NCBI GenBank assembly: GCA_964528425.1
Contig: CAZGTD010000002.1
Location: 55,459-119,458 of the forward strand
DNA: 64,000 nucleotides
Origin: UBA3263 sp964528425
GTDB taxonomy: Bacteria > Bacteroidota > Bacteroidia > Bacteroidales > Muribaculaceae
Direction of reading: 5' to 3'
The notes under the pieces were generated by a model. It did not search any database and was not told the DNA's origin. It saw nothing but the letters and a program-made list of their open reading frames with translations. The position numbers and the translations under genes are program-made. Below, one piece after another: positions 19,801-28,827 of this stretch (positions within the stretch are counted from its first letter, which is position 1; each line of letters starts with the position of its first letter).

Positions 19801-21567
19801 GTCGACCTTGGTCAAGCCAACGATATCATCAACATAAACGTTGTAAAGTTCAAACACTACATAATAGTCACCTTCCTGAGCTATATTGATGGTTTGCATT
19901 TTCCAGTCGCCGGTGAGATCTGTAATTGTAGCAACCGGTTCTCCTAGTGTAGAACTAGAACGGCTGGATGCAAGATAAACCTTAATAGAGTGAGTGGTGG
20001 AATAGCGCTTAGCCATAAACGACATGGAGTCGCCGGCATTTGCATGCAGAAGCGGAGTGAAGAACTTGTTAGTGCCAGCGGATGTGCACTTCAGGTAGTA
20101 ATTCTTGCCAGTCCAATCAGAGTTAACGTTGCTTTCAGCCAAAGAACCTTCGGGCCAAATTATGCTGTATGAAGTGCCGTCATCAAAGGGGGCTGACCAG
20201 GTGTTTGCGCCGAGCATGGTGCCGCTGACTGCGTATGTTTCAGTTTTTTCCGAGCCGTTGTTGTCAATGTAGGTGATGTTAAGATTTCCGCTGTAGGAGC
20301 CGGATGCAGTTGCGGGGAAGGTTACATCAACAGTGATTTGTTCCTGATTGTTGATGGTCAGATTATCGCTGTGGGCAACGGTGAAGGGCGCATCAACGCT
20401 GATTGCGGTAACAGTCAGAGGTGCAACGCCATTATTATAGATTTCGAAATTTTGGGTAGCTTCTTCCGAAATCATGCCGAACGAAATCGGAGAGGTGTAT
20501 TTGGAAGTTGAGGATGAGCCGAGAGTGCGGAAAACATATTCGTGTTTGTAGGGTACAAAACCGCCGTTGGCAAGATTCAGAATAGTTCCATCAAGATTCT
20601 CTTTAATATTAAACGGTTGTGAGTCATTAGCGTAGCCCCAAGGCGTTGGATAATCCTTACTTGTGTTATAGTCGACATAGGGATTAACATAACCCGTTAC
20701 CTCGAAAGGATCGGAGGTTGCGTCCGGTTCAAGATCCTGTGGAACCGGAACTGTAACGATGACAGGGTTTTCAAGCTTTGAATTGATTATTGAAACCGAA
20801 TAGTTTTCGTCGCCTGCGGTTAGCTTAACGTTACAAGTGTTTTTAACCGTAACCATGTAGGAGACTTTAATCATATCGTCCCCATTCGCATTCTTGTGGG
20901 TCGGGTCGGCAGGCCATTTAATTAGTCCTGATGTGCCACCATTTGAATTATCGGAAACAGCTCCATTAGATCTTGCACTAACGACTGTCATTAATTTGTT
21001 TGGTTCAATAGTGGCGTTATCAGCAGAGAAGTTGTTGATGTAAACGCGGCTTGCTCGGATGCCTATTTTCTGAGGCTCGGTAATTGAGAGGGTAATTTCG
21101 GTGTAGTCGTCAGTTGAGAGATCCGATTTGTGTTGGGTACCGATGAGTTCGCCTTTGGCATTATTTTTAATAGTATAGAATTCTACGTAGCCGTTATAGT
21201 TAAATTGCTTTACGCTTAACGTTACGTTGCCCGATACTACGGGTGTGACAAGCAAATCATAAACATCTTGCTGCTCAGACGCTGACCAGTCGGGTCCAAC
21301 TTTCTGATTGTCGATTTTCAGACCGTTATCGGCTTCGTAGGTGTATTTAACGTAGTAGTCGTAAGGAGATCCATATCTGTCTTCTGATGAAAAATAGTCG
21401 ACGATATGACCCCAGCCATCGGCTACTTTAAAATTATGGCTGCTGGTATTAATCTCTTGGTCGAAACCGACTACGTAGTCGGTTTCCGTTTCAGCTTGCG
21501 CCGAAACGGTAACGGCCATTGTAAATCCCAGTGCCATTAAAAGGGTAGATGCCTTTTTCATAAGCAT
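16840..21567 (-). CDS. Giant secreted surface protein with two long ASH/Hydin-plus-anchor repeats
   Basis: 1575 residues with a signal peptide (MLMKKASTLLMALGFTMAVTVSAQA; an ATG at 21561 is an alternative start). Two long repeat blocks (about residues 370-640 and 730-1010) share the same order: an ASH/Hydin-like choice-of-anchor D unit (TQNFEIYNNGVAPLTVTAIS and LTAQYEIFNWGKGALTINSV), a jelly-roll unit with FFTPLLHANAGDSM or LFVTPLLHAEANEAI, and a CARDB-like unit. A carboxypeptidase-regulatory domain (ISGTVTGPDDAAVEGATVTL) lies near residue 1250. The tail YNLRGMRTL, GVYIINGKKVLVK is sorting-type. The central coding region is visibly more AT-rich than the ends. It has its own promoter element upstream and a hairpin downstream, so it is a single-gene unit. 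The ligand is unknown. Confidence 0.72.
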   Translation of the reverse strand: MLMKKASTLLMALGFTMAVTVSAQAETETDYVVGFDQEINTSSHNFKVADGWGHIVDYFSSEDRYGSPYDYYVKYTYEADNGLKIDNQKVGPDWSASEQQDVYDLLVTPVVSGNVTLSVKQFNYNGYVEFYTIKNNAKGELIGTQHKSDLSTDDYTEITLSITEPQKIGIRASRVYINNFSADNATIEPNKLMTVVSARSNGAVSDNSNGGTSGLIKWPADPTHKNANGDDMIKVSYMVTVKNTCNVKLTAGDENYSVSIINSKLENPVIVTVPVPQDLEPDATSDPFEVTGYVNPYVDYNTSKDYPTPWGYANDSQPFNIKENLDGTILNLANGGFVPYKHEYVFRTLGSSSTSKYTSPISFGMISEEATQNFEIYNNGVAPLTVTAISVDAPFTVAHSDNLTINNQEQITVDVTFPATASGSYSGNLNITYIDNNGSEKTETYAVSGTMLGANTWSAPFDDGTSYSIIWPEGSLAESNVNSDWTGKNYYLKCTSAGTNKFFTPLLHANAGDSMSFMAKRYSTTHSIKVYLASSRSSSTLGEPVATITDLTGDWKMQTINIAQEGDYYVVFELYNVYVDDIVGLTKVDVAHDLYVKDLGNFISTEYQSGEDITKQVNIIPVLGEKAANYTVQVILGDEVAATVDSKDLTAHAKNATQFSATFNKTVTATTKLDYYWKFSFADGTPAIESDHTELTITCEPKFCFVTKGTSDGKNAPSNKTSHNFGKVNETNLTAQYEIFNWGKGALTINSVTLPDGFSTTFTAPATIAGKEHVDFPVIFSATGIGIYSGDIVINYVDADGESKDFKFAVSGTLLDPTKFYAPFMSNNNSDYPAGSVRDSNVSISYKSGASGNYALYGSNTSTTENNLFVTPLLHAEANEAINFDAILYSSAWDEGIVKVYAASTRNDLHNEATRTTLLEIKGKDVEDEANLIPADAFKTFSATIAEAGDYYIGFDIFGRAYVDEIYGLSLVAVDHDLELAGSSVPATVMQNNVANATVQLRNFGFAAEEAGSYSATVSVNGVETEVTDLPEIPVMFKSNDTPVSISVPFRYGKVGTFPVSVKVQFGHYTIETDPTDVEFTEEVLSSEKQVGEFKELNTVPFHTNYKQVETLALYTPEELGLNGGDVINNITLRGYFNEAHSSDVTIAYAWVDETTLAKPEVNSKYDTSEMTVIYEQEGFAWPGGGSKNDIIDLFTLNFNGATYTEGKSLLLFFGSYTTGAYHSAAKSELSTTSKNCWYRQNDTNLTNASWGAKNLPVLHIGLAVEPKTISGTVTGPDDAAVEGATVTLTATDGSGVEYTGTTAADGAYEISVIQTSRTYNIIAKSGDLEDYATNVTFEESVVKDFKLGTAAVHIHTAATGVESVENARVRFNLELTPGYHALALPFAVDQSMVATLFGADAEIYTLTGTDLTDGELISYFDPATSVAAGEPFVVNVTETIDEIINGVTLVAEPQVGGQSSAHITFSASYEPTSADGKFTFDDSNFVVLDDARAARFGRAMAQQQDVIPAFHATAQARPGQQIDNLSFAVEQTPTGINEISVKFPEGKAYNLRGMRTLNPANGVYIINGKKVLVK

Positions 21568-21621
21568 GGTTTTTGGTGTTAAAAGTGTAATAATTGGTTA
21601 GTGAACAAATCTTTGAAAGCG

Positions 21622-21629
21622 CAAAGATA
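21622..21629 (-). promoter_or_regulatory. -7 promoter element of the 1575-residue surface protein gene
   Basis: TATCTTTG on the minus strand, 54 bases before the ATG at 21567. The -33 TTTG is not clear. Confidence 0.5.
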
Positions 21630-21661
21630 CGAAAAATAATTGAATTATCACTCATTTTGCT

Positions 21662-21720
21662 AAAAATAAATTCATTTCCGCGCTTTTTTGACAGAAAAAC
21701 GCGGAAATGAATTTATTTTT
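21662..21720 (-). terminator. Strong terminator hairpin, 21-base perfect stem
   Basis: AAAAATAAATTCATTTCCGCG (21662-21682) is exactly reverse-complemented at 21700-21720, with a 17-base loop. On the minus strand the stem ends in T-rich sequence. It starts 14 bases after the stop of the 21735-22976 gene and would end the operon that begins with rluB. The near symmetry means it could also block plus-strand transcription. Confidence 0.9.
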
Positions 21721-21734
21721 GACCCTAAAAAGGT

Positions 21735-22976
21735 TTATTTGATGAGAATTTTGGTTGAAGCGGAGCCTTGGCGTTTGATGTAGAGGCCGGGGCGGGTAGG
21801 CGCAGCGCGCAGGCCACTGAGCGTAAAATATTCGGCAGGGGTGCCGGAGTTGCCGGCTGAAATGCTACGGATGCCAACGTTTTCTTCGTCGGGTTCAACA
21901 TAGGAAACGATATTGATGCCGTTGCAGCGGCAGTAGCCGTTGAAGGTGAGGGTCAGATTGGTCACATTGTCGGTTTCGGCAGCTTGCCATTTCTTTTCGG
22001 CGAATTGGCTTTCGCCGAGGTTGGTTTCGGCGGTGGTGGAGTCGAGGTTGTTGAAGTTAGACTCTGCCGAGTTGCCCTGCACGAATTGCACTTCAACGAG
22101 GTGGCGGTCGTCGGTAGTGGTTTCAAAGGTGATTACGTTGCCTGGGTTGAGGCGAAGCTCGGGCGAGATTTTCAGATTGCCGGTTGATTCATACCAGCGT
22201 GGAAGTGATGCGCTCTGGTCGTCGCCTTTAGAAATGGTTACGCGCACATCGTCGACGGTAAATGAGGTTCCGTTGAGGTTGTTGGGTGCGGAGTCGTCGG
22301 TGGAATAGGAGTTGCCGGGGGCGATTTCTTTTTCGTCGCCATAGCATTTCAGTAGCTCTTCCGGGTTGGAGAAGTTGAGCGATGCGCTATGGATTCCGGG
22401 CGTTTCTTCGGGTGCGGGCTCGAAATATTTCAGCGAGTTCACGGCCGTTGAGCCTGAGGAGTAGACTTTTGGCATTTCGATTCGCAGTTGATAGTACATG
22501 TTTTCAACGGGTTGGTCAACCGGAATTGAAATGGTTGCCGGGGTATAGAGCGCGGTTGGAAGGTTGGAAATGTCGGCCGGGTAGACGGTGGCATCGGTCA
22601 TGTCGGCGTTGGGCGACAGAAGCAGTGCCATGGAGGCCATGCTATTTGTTGTTCCGGAGGCGTAGAGGGTAATTTCAACGTCAACCCGGCTGATGAGGCT
22701 TTCAATGGGGAAGTCGGTGGTTATTGTTGCAGTTGAGGCTTCGGTTTTTGAGCCGCATCGAATGTCGGGCCAGCCGATGGAGTTGTTGTTGAAGTTTTTA
22801 GCGGTCCATACGAGGCCGCTGCCCGGTTTTTGAAGTTTAAATTCTTGGTCGTAGGTGTTAACGGGGCTACCCTGGTTTGCGTAGGTTGTTGAAATCTCTA
22901 CAGCCGGCAGCTGCTGGGCCTTTGCCGATAAGCCCGCCAGCGCTATGGCTGCAAGAGGGATAAGGAGTTTTTTCAT
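21735..22976 (-). CDS. Secreted protein of unknown function with sorting-type C-terminal tail
   Basis: 413 residues with a signal peptide (MKKLLIPLAAIALAGLSAKAQ). The body shows two beta-rich halves: one around VEISTTYANQGSPVNTYD and VDVEITLYASGTTN, the other with FTVDDVRVTISKGDDQSAS and VITFETTTDDRHLVEVQF. A short Cys pair (GYCRCNGINIVS) precedes the tail. The tail (EYFTLSGLRAAP, GLYIKRQG, KILIK) matches the sorting-type C-termini of the other secreted proteins here. It starts 24 bases after the radical SAM gene and ends at the strong hairpin, so it is the last gene of that operon. I do not recognise a named family. Being next to a maturase raises the possibility that it is a substrate (speculative). 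Confidence 0.6.
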   Translation of the reverse strand: MKKLLIPLAAIALAGLSAKAQQLPAVEISTTYANQGSPVNTYDQEFKLQKPGSGLVWTAKNFNNNSIGWPDIRCGSKTEASTATITTDFPIESLISRVDVEITLYASGTTNSMASMALLLSPNADMTDATVYPADISNLPTALYTPATISIPVDQPVENMYYQLRIEMPKVYSSGSTAVNSLKYFEPAPEETPGIHSASLNFSNPEELLKCYGDEKEIAPGNSYSTDDSAPNNLNGTSFTVDDVRVTISKGDDQSASLPRWYESTGNLKISPELRLNPGNVITFETTTDDRHLVEVQFVQGNSAESNFNNLDSTTAETNLGESQFAEKKWQAAETDNVTNLTLTFNGYCRCNGINIVSYVEPDEENVGIRSISAGNSGTPAEYFTLSGLRAAPTRPGLYIKRQGSASTKILIK

Positions 22977-22999
22977 GGTAAAAGTATTGAGTGATGGAT

Positions 23000-24223
23000 T
23001 TAATTGGCGGGAGACTGACCGGGGGGAGTGAATTTGGTCATTACGTCGGCCGGCGGGAGCCCGGCCTTAATTTGGTCGCGCATGAAGTCCATATAGGGGG
23101 CAACATGGGCGAAGTAGCGTCGGTAGCCTTCGCAAAGGTAGTTTATCGGCTCGTTGGCGGGGGTGCGGGCAATGCGGTTTTTGGGGCATTCGCCATTGCA
23201 GGCGAAGAGCCATTTGCACTCGCGGCACTGTTTTGACAGGGTAAGGCGCTTAGCGGCACCGAAGCGGCGCTGCTTGTCGGAGGTCATCATTTCGATGAAA
23301 GTTTTGTCGCGCAGGTTGCCCAGGTGATATTCAGGGAACACGAAGTGGTCGCAGCAGTAAACGTTGCCGTCATGTTCCATAACCGCTGCGTGGCCGCACT
23401 CCTTGGCCAGCGAGCATACGCCGGGGAGCACTCCGCACCAGTTGGCCAGAGTGGAGTCGAAGAGCTGGATAAACACCTTGCCTACGTCTTCCTTAACCCA
23501 GAGGTCGAACAGCCGGCATAGGAACTCACCCCACTGCTCGGGACTGACCGAGAAGTCGGCGAGCTTTCCGGATTCAATCGGCGAGGCAATGTCGTCGTCG
23601 GCGGTCAGGCGTTCAACAATGGGGGCAAACTGGATGTAGTTGCAACCGATCGATTTGAAGAAGTTATAGAATTCTTCGGGATGGTCGGCATTGTAGTCGT
23701 TGATAACGGCCATTGCGTTCCATTCAACGCCGTGGGCCTGGAGCATGCGTATGGCGCTCATTACGCGAAGGAATGAAGGTTTGCCATCGCGCGAGCGGCG
23801 ATATTCGTCGTGAAACTCCTGCGGGCCGTCAATGCTGATGCCAACGAGCCAGTTATTGTCGCGCAGAAAGCGGCACCATTCTTCGGTGAGCATGGTGCCG
23901 TTGGTTTGCAGGCAGTTGAGCACCGTGCGTCCGCCTCCGTATTTTTTTTGGAGCTCCATGGCCTTTTTATAAAATGAAAGGGGCCGGAGCAGGGCCTCGC
24001 CGCCATGCCAGGTGAAGTTGACTTCGTTGGCGGTCTGGGCCTCGAAGTAGCGCTTGATGTAGAGCTCGAGGGTTTCGTCGCTCATAAATGGCTTGGAATA
24101 CGTGTCTTCGCCATAGAACCGGCGCTTGTCGAGGTAGTAGCAATAGGAACAAGCCAGGTTACAGGCCGAGCCGGCGGGCTTGGCCATTACATAGAGAGGT
24201 TTGGAGTCAAAGGGGTTGTTCAT
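23000..24223 (-). CDS. Anaerobic sulfatase-maturating-type radical SAM enzyme (anSME)
   Basis: 407 residues. The radical SAM cluster motif is AGSACNLACSYCYYLDKRRF (about residues 16-35). A SPASM-type C-terminal part binds auxiliary Fe-S clusters: GVLPGVCSLAKECGHAAVME, GNVYCCDHFVFPEYHLGN and LSKQCRECKWLFACNGECPKNR. This fits anSMEs, which oxidise a Cys or Ser of a sulfatase to formylglycine in the cytoplasm. No sulfatase gene is in the window, so substrates may be encoded elsewhere. The ATG overlaps the TGA of the Tricorn-like protease gene (ATGA), and a tailed secreted-protein gene follows 24 bases later. Other SPASM peptide maturases are the main alternative; the CNLACSYCYY and SKQC.EC..LF.C.GECPK motifs favour anSME. 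Confidence 0.85.
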   Translation of the reverse strand: MNNPFDSKPLYVMAKPAGSACNLACSYCYYLDKRRFYGEDTYSKPFMSDETLELYIKRYFEAQTANEVNFTWHGGEALLRPLSFYKKAMELQKKYGGGRTVLNCLQTNGTMLTEEWCRFLRDNNWLVGISIDGPQEFHDEYRRSRDGKPSFLRVMSAIRMLQAHGVEWNAMAVINDYNADHPEEFYNFFKSIGCNYIQFAPIVERLTADDDIASPIESGKLADFSVSPEQWGEFLCRLFDLWVKEDVGKVFIQLFDSTLANWCGVLPGVCSLAKECGHAAVMEHDGNVYCCDHFVFPEYHLGNLRDKTFIEMMTSDKQRRFGAAKRLTLSKQCRECKWLFACNGECPKNRIARTPANEPINYLCEGYRRYFAHVAPYMDFMRDQIKAGLPPADVMTKFTPPGQSPAN

Positions 24224-27200
24224 TCCTTGTTCATCAGCGACTTGACGGCGCGAATCAGCTGCTCGTCGTGGCCGCGCATAACGTCGGCCGGGTTGTTGTA
24301 AACTGTAATGTCGGGGTTGAGCTGGGTGTTTTCCAAAACGTTGCCCTGCATGTCGAGGGTGGTTACCTGGGGTATGCCGAAAATTATCGAGGGGTCAACC
24401 TGAGTTTCCCACCATACGGCGGTCATGGTTCCGGGCACCGGGGCTCCGACGAGTTTTCCGATTCCGAGGGTCTTATAGACAAACGGAGTTCCGTGGGCGT
24501 CGGAGTAGTTGCTCTCGTTGATGAGCATTGCCGACGGTTTGGTCCATTGGGTGAAGGGTTCGGAGCCGATATATTTTCCGCGGGGGTTGAAGCGGACATA
24601 TTCGCGGCCCGACAGGAGTTGGGCAATGTCGTTGTGGAGCCAGCCGCCGCCGTTCCAGCGGGTGTCGACAACCACGGCGTCGCGGTTGCGGTATTTGCCC
24701 AGGAGCTGGGAGAATACGCGGCGGAACGAGGGAGAGTCCATGCCCTCAACGTGGACGTAGGCGACGCGGCCACCGCTGACGCTGTCGACAATGGCCTGGT
24801 TTCGTTCCACCCAGCGGCTATAAAGAAGGTCGCGGTCGGAGCCGGAGGGTTTAATAACAATATCGTCGGTTTTTCCGCCGTTGCGTTTAACGGTCAGGCG
24901 CACATGGTTGCCTATTGTGCCTTCGAGCAGGGGGAAATAGTCGGCTCCGGGTTCAATTTCGGTGCCGTCGATGGCAAGAATGATATCGCCGGGGTTAATG
25001 TTGGCTTTTTTGCCCGACAGCGGACCGCGCTTGAGCACTTCGGTAACCTTGAGCCCTTTACCGGTATAGGCGGGGTCGAAGAACGCGCCGAGCGATGCCG
25101 TTTGACGCGACGGCGCCGGAGCGTAGTAGCGGCCGCCGGTGTGTGACGCGTTGAGCTCGCCGAGAATTTCGCTCAGCAGTTCGGCAAAGTCGTAGCCATT
25201 GTCAACGTGGGGCAGGAAACGGCGGTATTCGCGGCCATAGAAGTCCCAGTCAACACCGTGGAGGTTTGCGTCGTAGAATTTGTTTTTGACCTGATTGTGC
25301 ATGTGGTCAAAAATATATTCGCGTTGGCGAGCCGGAGAGTGCTCGCGGTCAGCTTCGAATTCAACCGTTTCTTTTGAGCCGGAAGCGAGGTTAACCTTGG
25401 CGATTTTATTGCCGCCGAGAAAAACGTTCTCGCCTTTGGCGTCGGCAATCAGCGAGTTATAGCCGGCACCTTTGGTCAGGACCTTGGTGTCGCCTTTGCG
25501 GATATCCTTTTCCCACAGGTCGCCATTATTGAGGTAGTAGAATTTCGTTCCGTCGTTGCTCATCAGGTAGTCGCCATAGAATGCGGGGCCGGGAGTCAGA
25601 CGCACCATCCGGTATTTGGCATTGACGGTGTCGAATTCCAGGGGCTCGGTTTTTTTCTTTTTCTCTTTGTCCTTCTCGTCGTCTTTTTTATCTTCCTTTT
25701 TATTATCTTTGCCGGCGGCATCGTCGAGAGCGGCTTCCTCTTCGGTCATCATGAAGCGTTCGTAGGCTTCGGCGTCGAGAAACAGGGCATATACATCGCG
25801 CTGCGAGCCCCAAGAGCCGTGGCTGCGGTAGCCGTTGCGGTCGGTTGACCAGAGAACGGCCTTGCCATCCATTGCCCAGCGGGCCCCGCCGTCGGCATAG
25901 CCGCTTTCGGTCAGGTCAACCACTTCGGAGCCGTCGGCCTTGATCAGGGCTATGTCCGGGTTATTCCAGCCGCCGATGCCGATATAGTCGATTAGCAGCC
26001 AGCGCGAATCGGGCGCCCAGCTGAAGGAAATGTCGCCGTCGGTGTAGCTATAGTTGAACTTGCCGTCGAGGGCGGTAACCGGTTTCTTGCCGCCATCGGC
26101 ATCGATTACGCGCAGGGTGGTGCGGTCTTCAAGAAAAGCGATTTGCTTGCCGTCGGGCGAATATGCGGGCTGAAAGGCGGGCAGTGAGTCGGGCGAGCAG
26201 TAAAGGAGTTTTTCCTCGATGTCTGTCGCGTAGGTGAAGTTTTTTTCTTTTTTGTCGGAGAGAGTCGCCGTGAAGAGCTGCCAGAGGCCGTTGCGTTCGG
26301 AGTCGTAAACAAGCGAGCGTCCGTCGGGCGAAAAGCTTACGGTGCGTTCCTGCTCGGGGGTGTTGGTTATCCGTTTGGTGGTTTTATATTTCACGGAAGT
26401 TACATAAACGTCGCCGCCGTTAATGAAGGCTACTTCAGAACCGTCGGGGCTTACCGAAACGGAGCTTGCTCCGGAAGTGGAAACGGATTTGTTGGATTCT
26501 GGACGGTAGATGTCGGCCGTAATGTCCACGGCCACTTTTTTCGGTTCTCCGCCCGGGACGAGAGTGTAGATTTCGCCGTTCCAGCTGAAGGCCATGGTGC
26601 CGTTGTCGGCCACCGACAGAGAACGGACCGGGTGGCGGTCGAAGTCGGTCAGGACGTTATCGGCCGTGCCGTCGATAGCGCGGGAGTGAACGTTCATGGT
26701 GCCGTTGGCATTTTCAGTGAGGTAATAGAAGGTTTTGCCATCGGCGCTCCATTGCGGGTTTTGGTTCTGAACGTTGGAGTGGGTCAGTTGCGAGAACCGT
26801 CCGCGGTCGTAGAGCCATATATCGGCCGTGCCGCTCGAATGCTCATGTTTGCGCAATACGTCTTCGTAGCCTTTCTTGTCCTGGAAAAGCATGCGGCCGT
26901 CGGGCGCGACGCTGATTGCAGATGCGGGCCACGACATTACCATTTCCGGACGCTTGGGTTCATTAACCCCCACCTTATATAATTGAGCGGTGAAGGCAGC
27001 CTGGGCGGCCTTTGCGTCGGGCATGTTCGAAGTGGAAAAGAGCAAAGTGTCGTTTCCGGCCCACGCCATGAGGGTTTCGCGGCCCGAGTGGGTGGTTAAG
27101 CGTCGGGGAGTGCCTCCTTTGGCGTCGACTACGAAAAGGTCTAACGATCCGTGGCGGTCGGAGTTGAAGGCTATGCGCTGACCGTCGGGACTCCAGAGGG

Positions 27201-27402
27201 GCTTGGTGTCGTAGGCGGCGGAGGTTGTAAGCTGGCGGGCATTGCCTCCGGTGGTGTTAACGATATAAATATCGCCTTTATAAGTAAAAGCTATCTGGGA
27301 GCCGTCGGGCGATATTGCAGTATTGCGCAGCCAAAGCGGAGCCTCCGCCGCACCTGATGTCAGGGCGACGGAGAGTGCAAGCGAAAGAATAAGTTTTTTC
27401 AT
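24220..27402 (-). CDS. Tricorn-like S41 protease with PD40 beta-propeller and PDZ domain, exported
   Basis: 1060 residues from an ATG at 27402; the open frame extends further upstream but lies inside asnS, and the signal peptide MKKLILSLALSVALTSGAAEA fixes the start. Order of parts: repeated TolB/PD40 propeller units (SPDGSQIAFTYKGDIYIV, SPDGQRIAFNSDRHG, SPDGKQIAFLED), a very acidic and lysine-rich linker (about residues 605-630), a second propeller-like stretch, a PDZ domain (LKVTEVLKRGPLSGK, INPGDIILAIDGTEI) and a C-terminal S41 peptidase (VVVDTRWNGGGWLHND, then LINESNYSDAHGTPF with the likely nucleophile Ser). Relatives degrade peptides; this one is predicted periplasmic. It shares one base with asnS upstream (TAATG) and overlaps the maturase start downstream. 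Confidence 0.88.
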   Translation of the reverse strand: MKKLILSLALSVALTSGAAEAPLWLRNTAISPDGSQIAFTYKGDIYIVNTTGGNARQLTTSAAYDTKPLWSPDGQRIAFNSDRHGSLDLFVVDAKGGTPRRLTTHSGRETLMAWAGNDTLLFSTSNMPDAKAAQAAFTAQLYKVGVNEPKRPEMVMSWPASAISVAPDGRMLFQDKKGYEDVLRKHEHSSGTADIWLYDRGRFSQLTHSNVQNQNPQWSADGKTFYYLTENANGTMNVHSRAIDGTADNVLTDFDRHPVRSLSVADNGTMAFSWNGEIYTLVPGGEPKKVAVDITADIYRPESNKSVSTSGASSVSVSPDGSEVAFINGGDVYVTSVKYKTTKRITNTPEQERTVSFSPDGRSLVYDSERNGLWQLFTATLSDKKEKNFTYATDIEEKLLYCSPDSLPAFQPAYSPDGKQIAFLEDRTTLRVIDADGGKKPVTALDGKFNYSYTDGDISFSWAPDSRWLLIDYIGIGGWNNPDIALIKADGSEVVDLTESGYADGGARWAMDGKAVLWSTDRNGYRSHGSWGSQRDVYALFLDAEAYERFMMTEEEAALDDAAGKDNKKEDKKDDEKDKEKKKKTEPLEFDTVNAKYRMVRLTPGPAFYGDYLMSNDGTKFYYLNNGDLWEKDIRKGDTKVLTKGAGYNSLIADAKGENVFLGGNKIAKVNLASGSKETVEFEADREHSPARQREYIFDHMHNQVKNKFYDANLHGVDWDFYGREYRRFLPHVDNGYDFAELLSEILGELNASHTGGRYYAPAPSRQTASLGAFFDPAYTGKGLKVTEVLKRGPLSGKKANINPGDIILAIDGTEIEPGADYFPLLEGTIGNHVRLTVKRNGGKTDDIVIKPSGSDRDLLYSRWVERNQAIVDSVSGGRVAYVHVEGMDSPSFRRVFSQLLGKYRNRDAVVVDTRWNGGGWLHNDIAQLLSGREYVRFNPRGKYIGSEPFTQWTKPSAMLINESNYSDAHGTPFVYKTLGIGKLVGAPVPGTMTAVWWETQVDPSIIFGIPQVTTLDMQGNVLENTQLNPDITVYNNPADVMRGHDEQLIRAVKSLMNKE

Positions 27403-28790
27403 TAGAATTCCGCGTTGTTCGGGGTTCGGGGAAAAGGAATAACGTCGCGAATGTTGGTCATGCCGGTAACGAAAAGCACCAGGCGCTCGAAGCCCAGACC
27501 GAAGCCGGCGTGGGGAACAGTGCCGTACTTGCGGGTGTCGAGATACCACCACATGTCTTTCATCGGAATGTTGAGCTCTTCAATTCGGGACAGGAGTTTT
27601 TCGTAGTCGGCCTCACGTTCGGAGCCGCCTATTATTTCACCGATCTGGGGGAAGAGAACGTCCATTGCGCGCACTGTTTTGCCGTCGTCGTTAAGCTTCA
27701 TGTAGAAGGCTTTGATTTCTTTGGGGTAGTCGGTGAGGATAACCGGGCGCTTGAAGTGCTCTTCAACGAGGTAGCGTTCGTGTTCGCTCTGCAGGTCGGT
27801 TCCCCATTCAACGGGGAATTCAAATTTCTTGCCGGAGTTTTTCAGAATTTCAACTCCTTCGGTGTAGGTCAGGCGCACGAATTCTTCGCGAATTGACTCT
27901 TCGAGGCGGTTAATGAGGTCTTTGTCGTACATCTGCTGGAGGAATTCCAGGTCGTCGCGGCAGTTGTCGAGGGCATATCGCACACAATATTTAATAAAGG
28001 CCTCGGCAAGGTCCATATTGTCCTGAATATCGAAGAAAGCAACCTCGGGCTCAATCATCCAGAACTCGGCCAGATGGCGCGGGGTGTTGGAGTTTTCGGC
28101 GCGGAATGTCGGGCCGAAAGTGTAGATTGCGCCAAGGGCGGTGGCTCCGAGTTCGCCTTCGAGCTGGCCGCTGACGGTCAGTGCGGTGGGCTTGCCGAAG
28201 AAGTCGGCCGAGAAGTCAACCTTGCCGTCTTCGAGTCGGGGCAGGTTGTTGAGGTCCATGGTCGTTACCTGGAACATTGCTCCGGCGCCTTCGCAGTCGG
28301 AGGCGGTAATCAGCGGAGTGTTGAGGTAGAAGAAGCCGCGTTCCTGGAAGAACTTGTGAACGGCGAAGGCAAGGGCCGAGCGAACGCGCAGAACTGCACC
28401 GAAGGTGTTGGTGCGCGGGCGCAGATGAGCTTTTTCGCGCAGGAATTCCAGGGTGTGGCCTTTTTTCTGCAGGGGATATTCGTCGGGGTCGGCAGTGCCG
28501 AACACATGGAAACTGTCGGCCTGAATTTCGCAGGTTTGACCTTTGCCCTGCGATTCAACCAGGCGGCCGATAACGTGGAGCGACGAGCCGGTAGTGATGG
28601 CTTTAAGGTCGGCATCGGAGAACTTGGCCATGTCGAATACAATCTGGATGTTGCGGATTGTAGAGCCATCGTTGAGGGCAACGAACTGAACATGTTTGTT
28701 GCCGCGGCGGGTGCGAACCCATCCCATAACGCTCACTTCGTTGCCGATGAGAGCGGGATTGAAAATATCGTTGATTTTAATGCGTTGCAT
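27402..28790 (-). CDS. asnS: Asparaginyl-tRNA synthetase
   Basis: 462 residues, the usual length. It charges tRNA-Asn in the cytoplasm. An N-terminal OB-fold anticodon-binding domain (VMGWVRTRRGNKHVQFVALN) is followed by the class II core: motif 2 GPTFRAENSNTPRHLAEFWM with EPEVAF, and motif 3 GFGLGFERLVLFVTGMTNIR near the C-terminus, then DVIPFPRTP. The HLAEFWMIEPE block distinguishes AsnS from AspS. It lies 37 bases downstream of the pseudouridine synthase gene, and its TAA overlaps the ATG of the protease gene by one base, so it sits inside an operon with unrelated functions. Confidence 0.97.
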   Translation of the reverse strand: MQRIKINDIFNPALIGNEVSVMGWVRTRRGNKHVQFVALNDGSTIRNIQIVFDMAKFSDADLKAITTGSSLHVIGRLVESQGKGQTCEIQADSFHVFGTADPDEYPLQKKGHTLEFLREKAHLRPRTNTFGAVLRVRSALAFAVHKFFQERGFFYLNTPLITASDCEGAGAMFQVTTMDLNNLPRLEDGKVDFSADFFGKPTALTVSGQLEGELGATALGAIYTFGPTFRAENSNTPRHLAEFWMIEPEVAFFDIQDNMDLAEAFIKYCVRYALDNCRDDLEFLQQMYDKDLINRLEESIREEFVRLTYTEGVEILKNSGKKFEFPVEWGTDLQSEHERYLVEEHFKRPVILTDYPKEIKAFYMKLNDDGKTVRAMDVLFPQIGEIIGGSEREADYEKLLSRIEELNIPMKDMWWYLDTRKYGTVPHAGFGLGFERLVLFVTGMTNIRDVIPFPRTPNNAEF

Positions 28791-28827
28791 GGAATGATTG
28801 TGTTTTTTGATTAGTGGGTTGTTGACG

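Noticed and set aside
23000..24223. Treating the radical SAM enzyme as a peptide (RiPP) maturase
   Set aside because: No short precursor peptide gene is adjacent and the Cys pattern fits anSME better, though the secreted neighbour keeps a small doubt.
27403..27552. Upstream extension of the Tricorn-like protease frame (50 extra residues)
   Set aside because: It lies entirely inside asnS, lacks a signal peptide, and the internal ATG begins a clear signal sequence.
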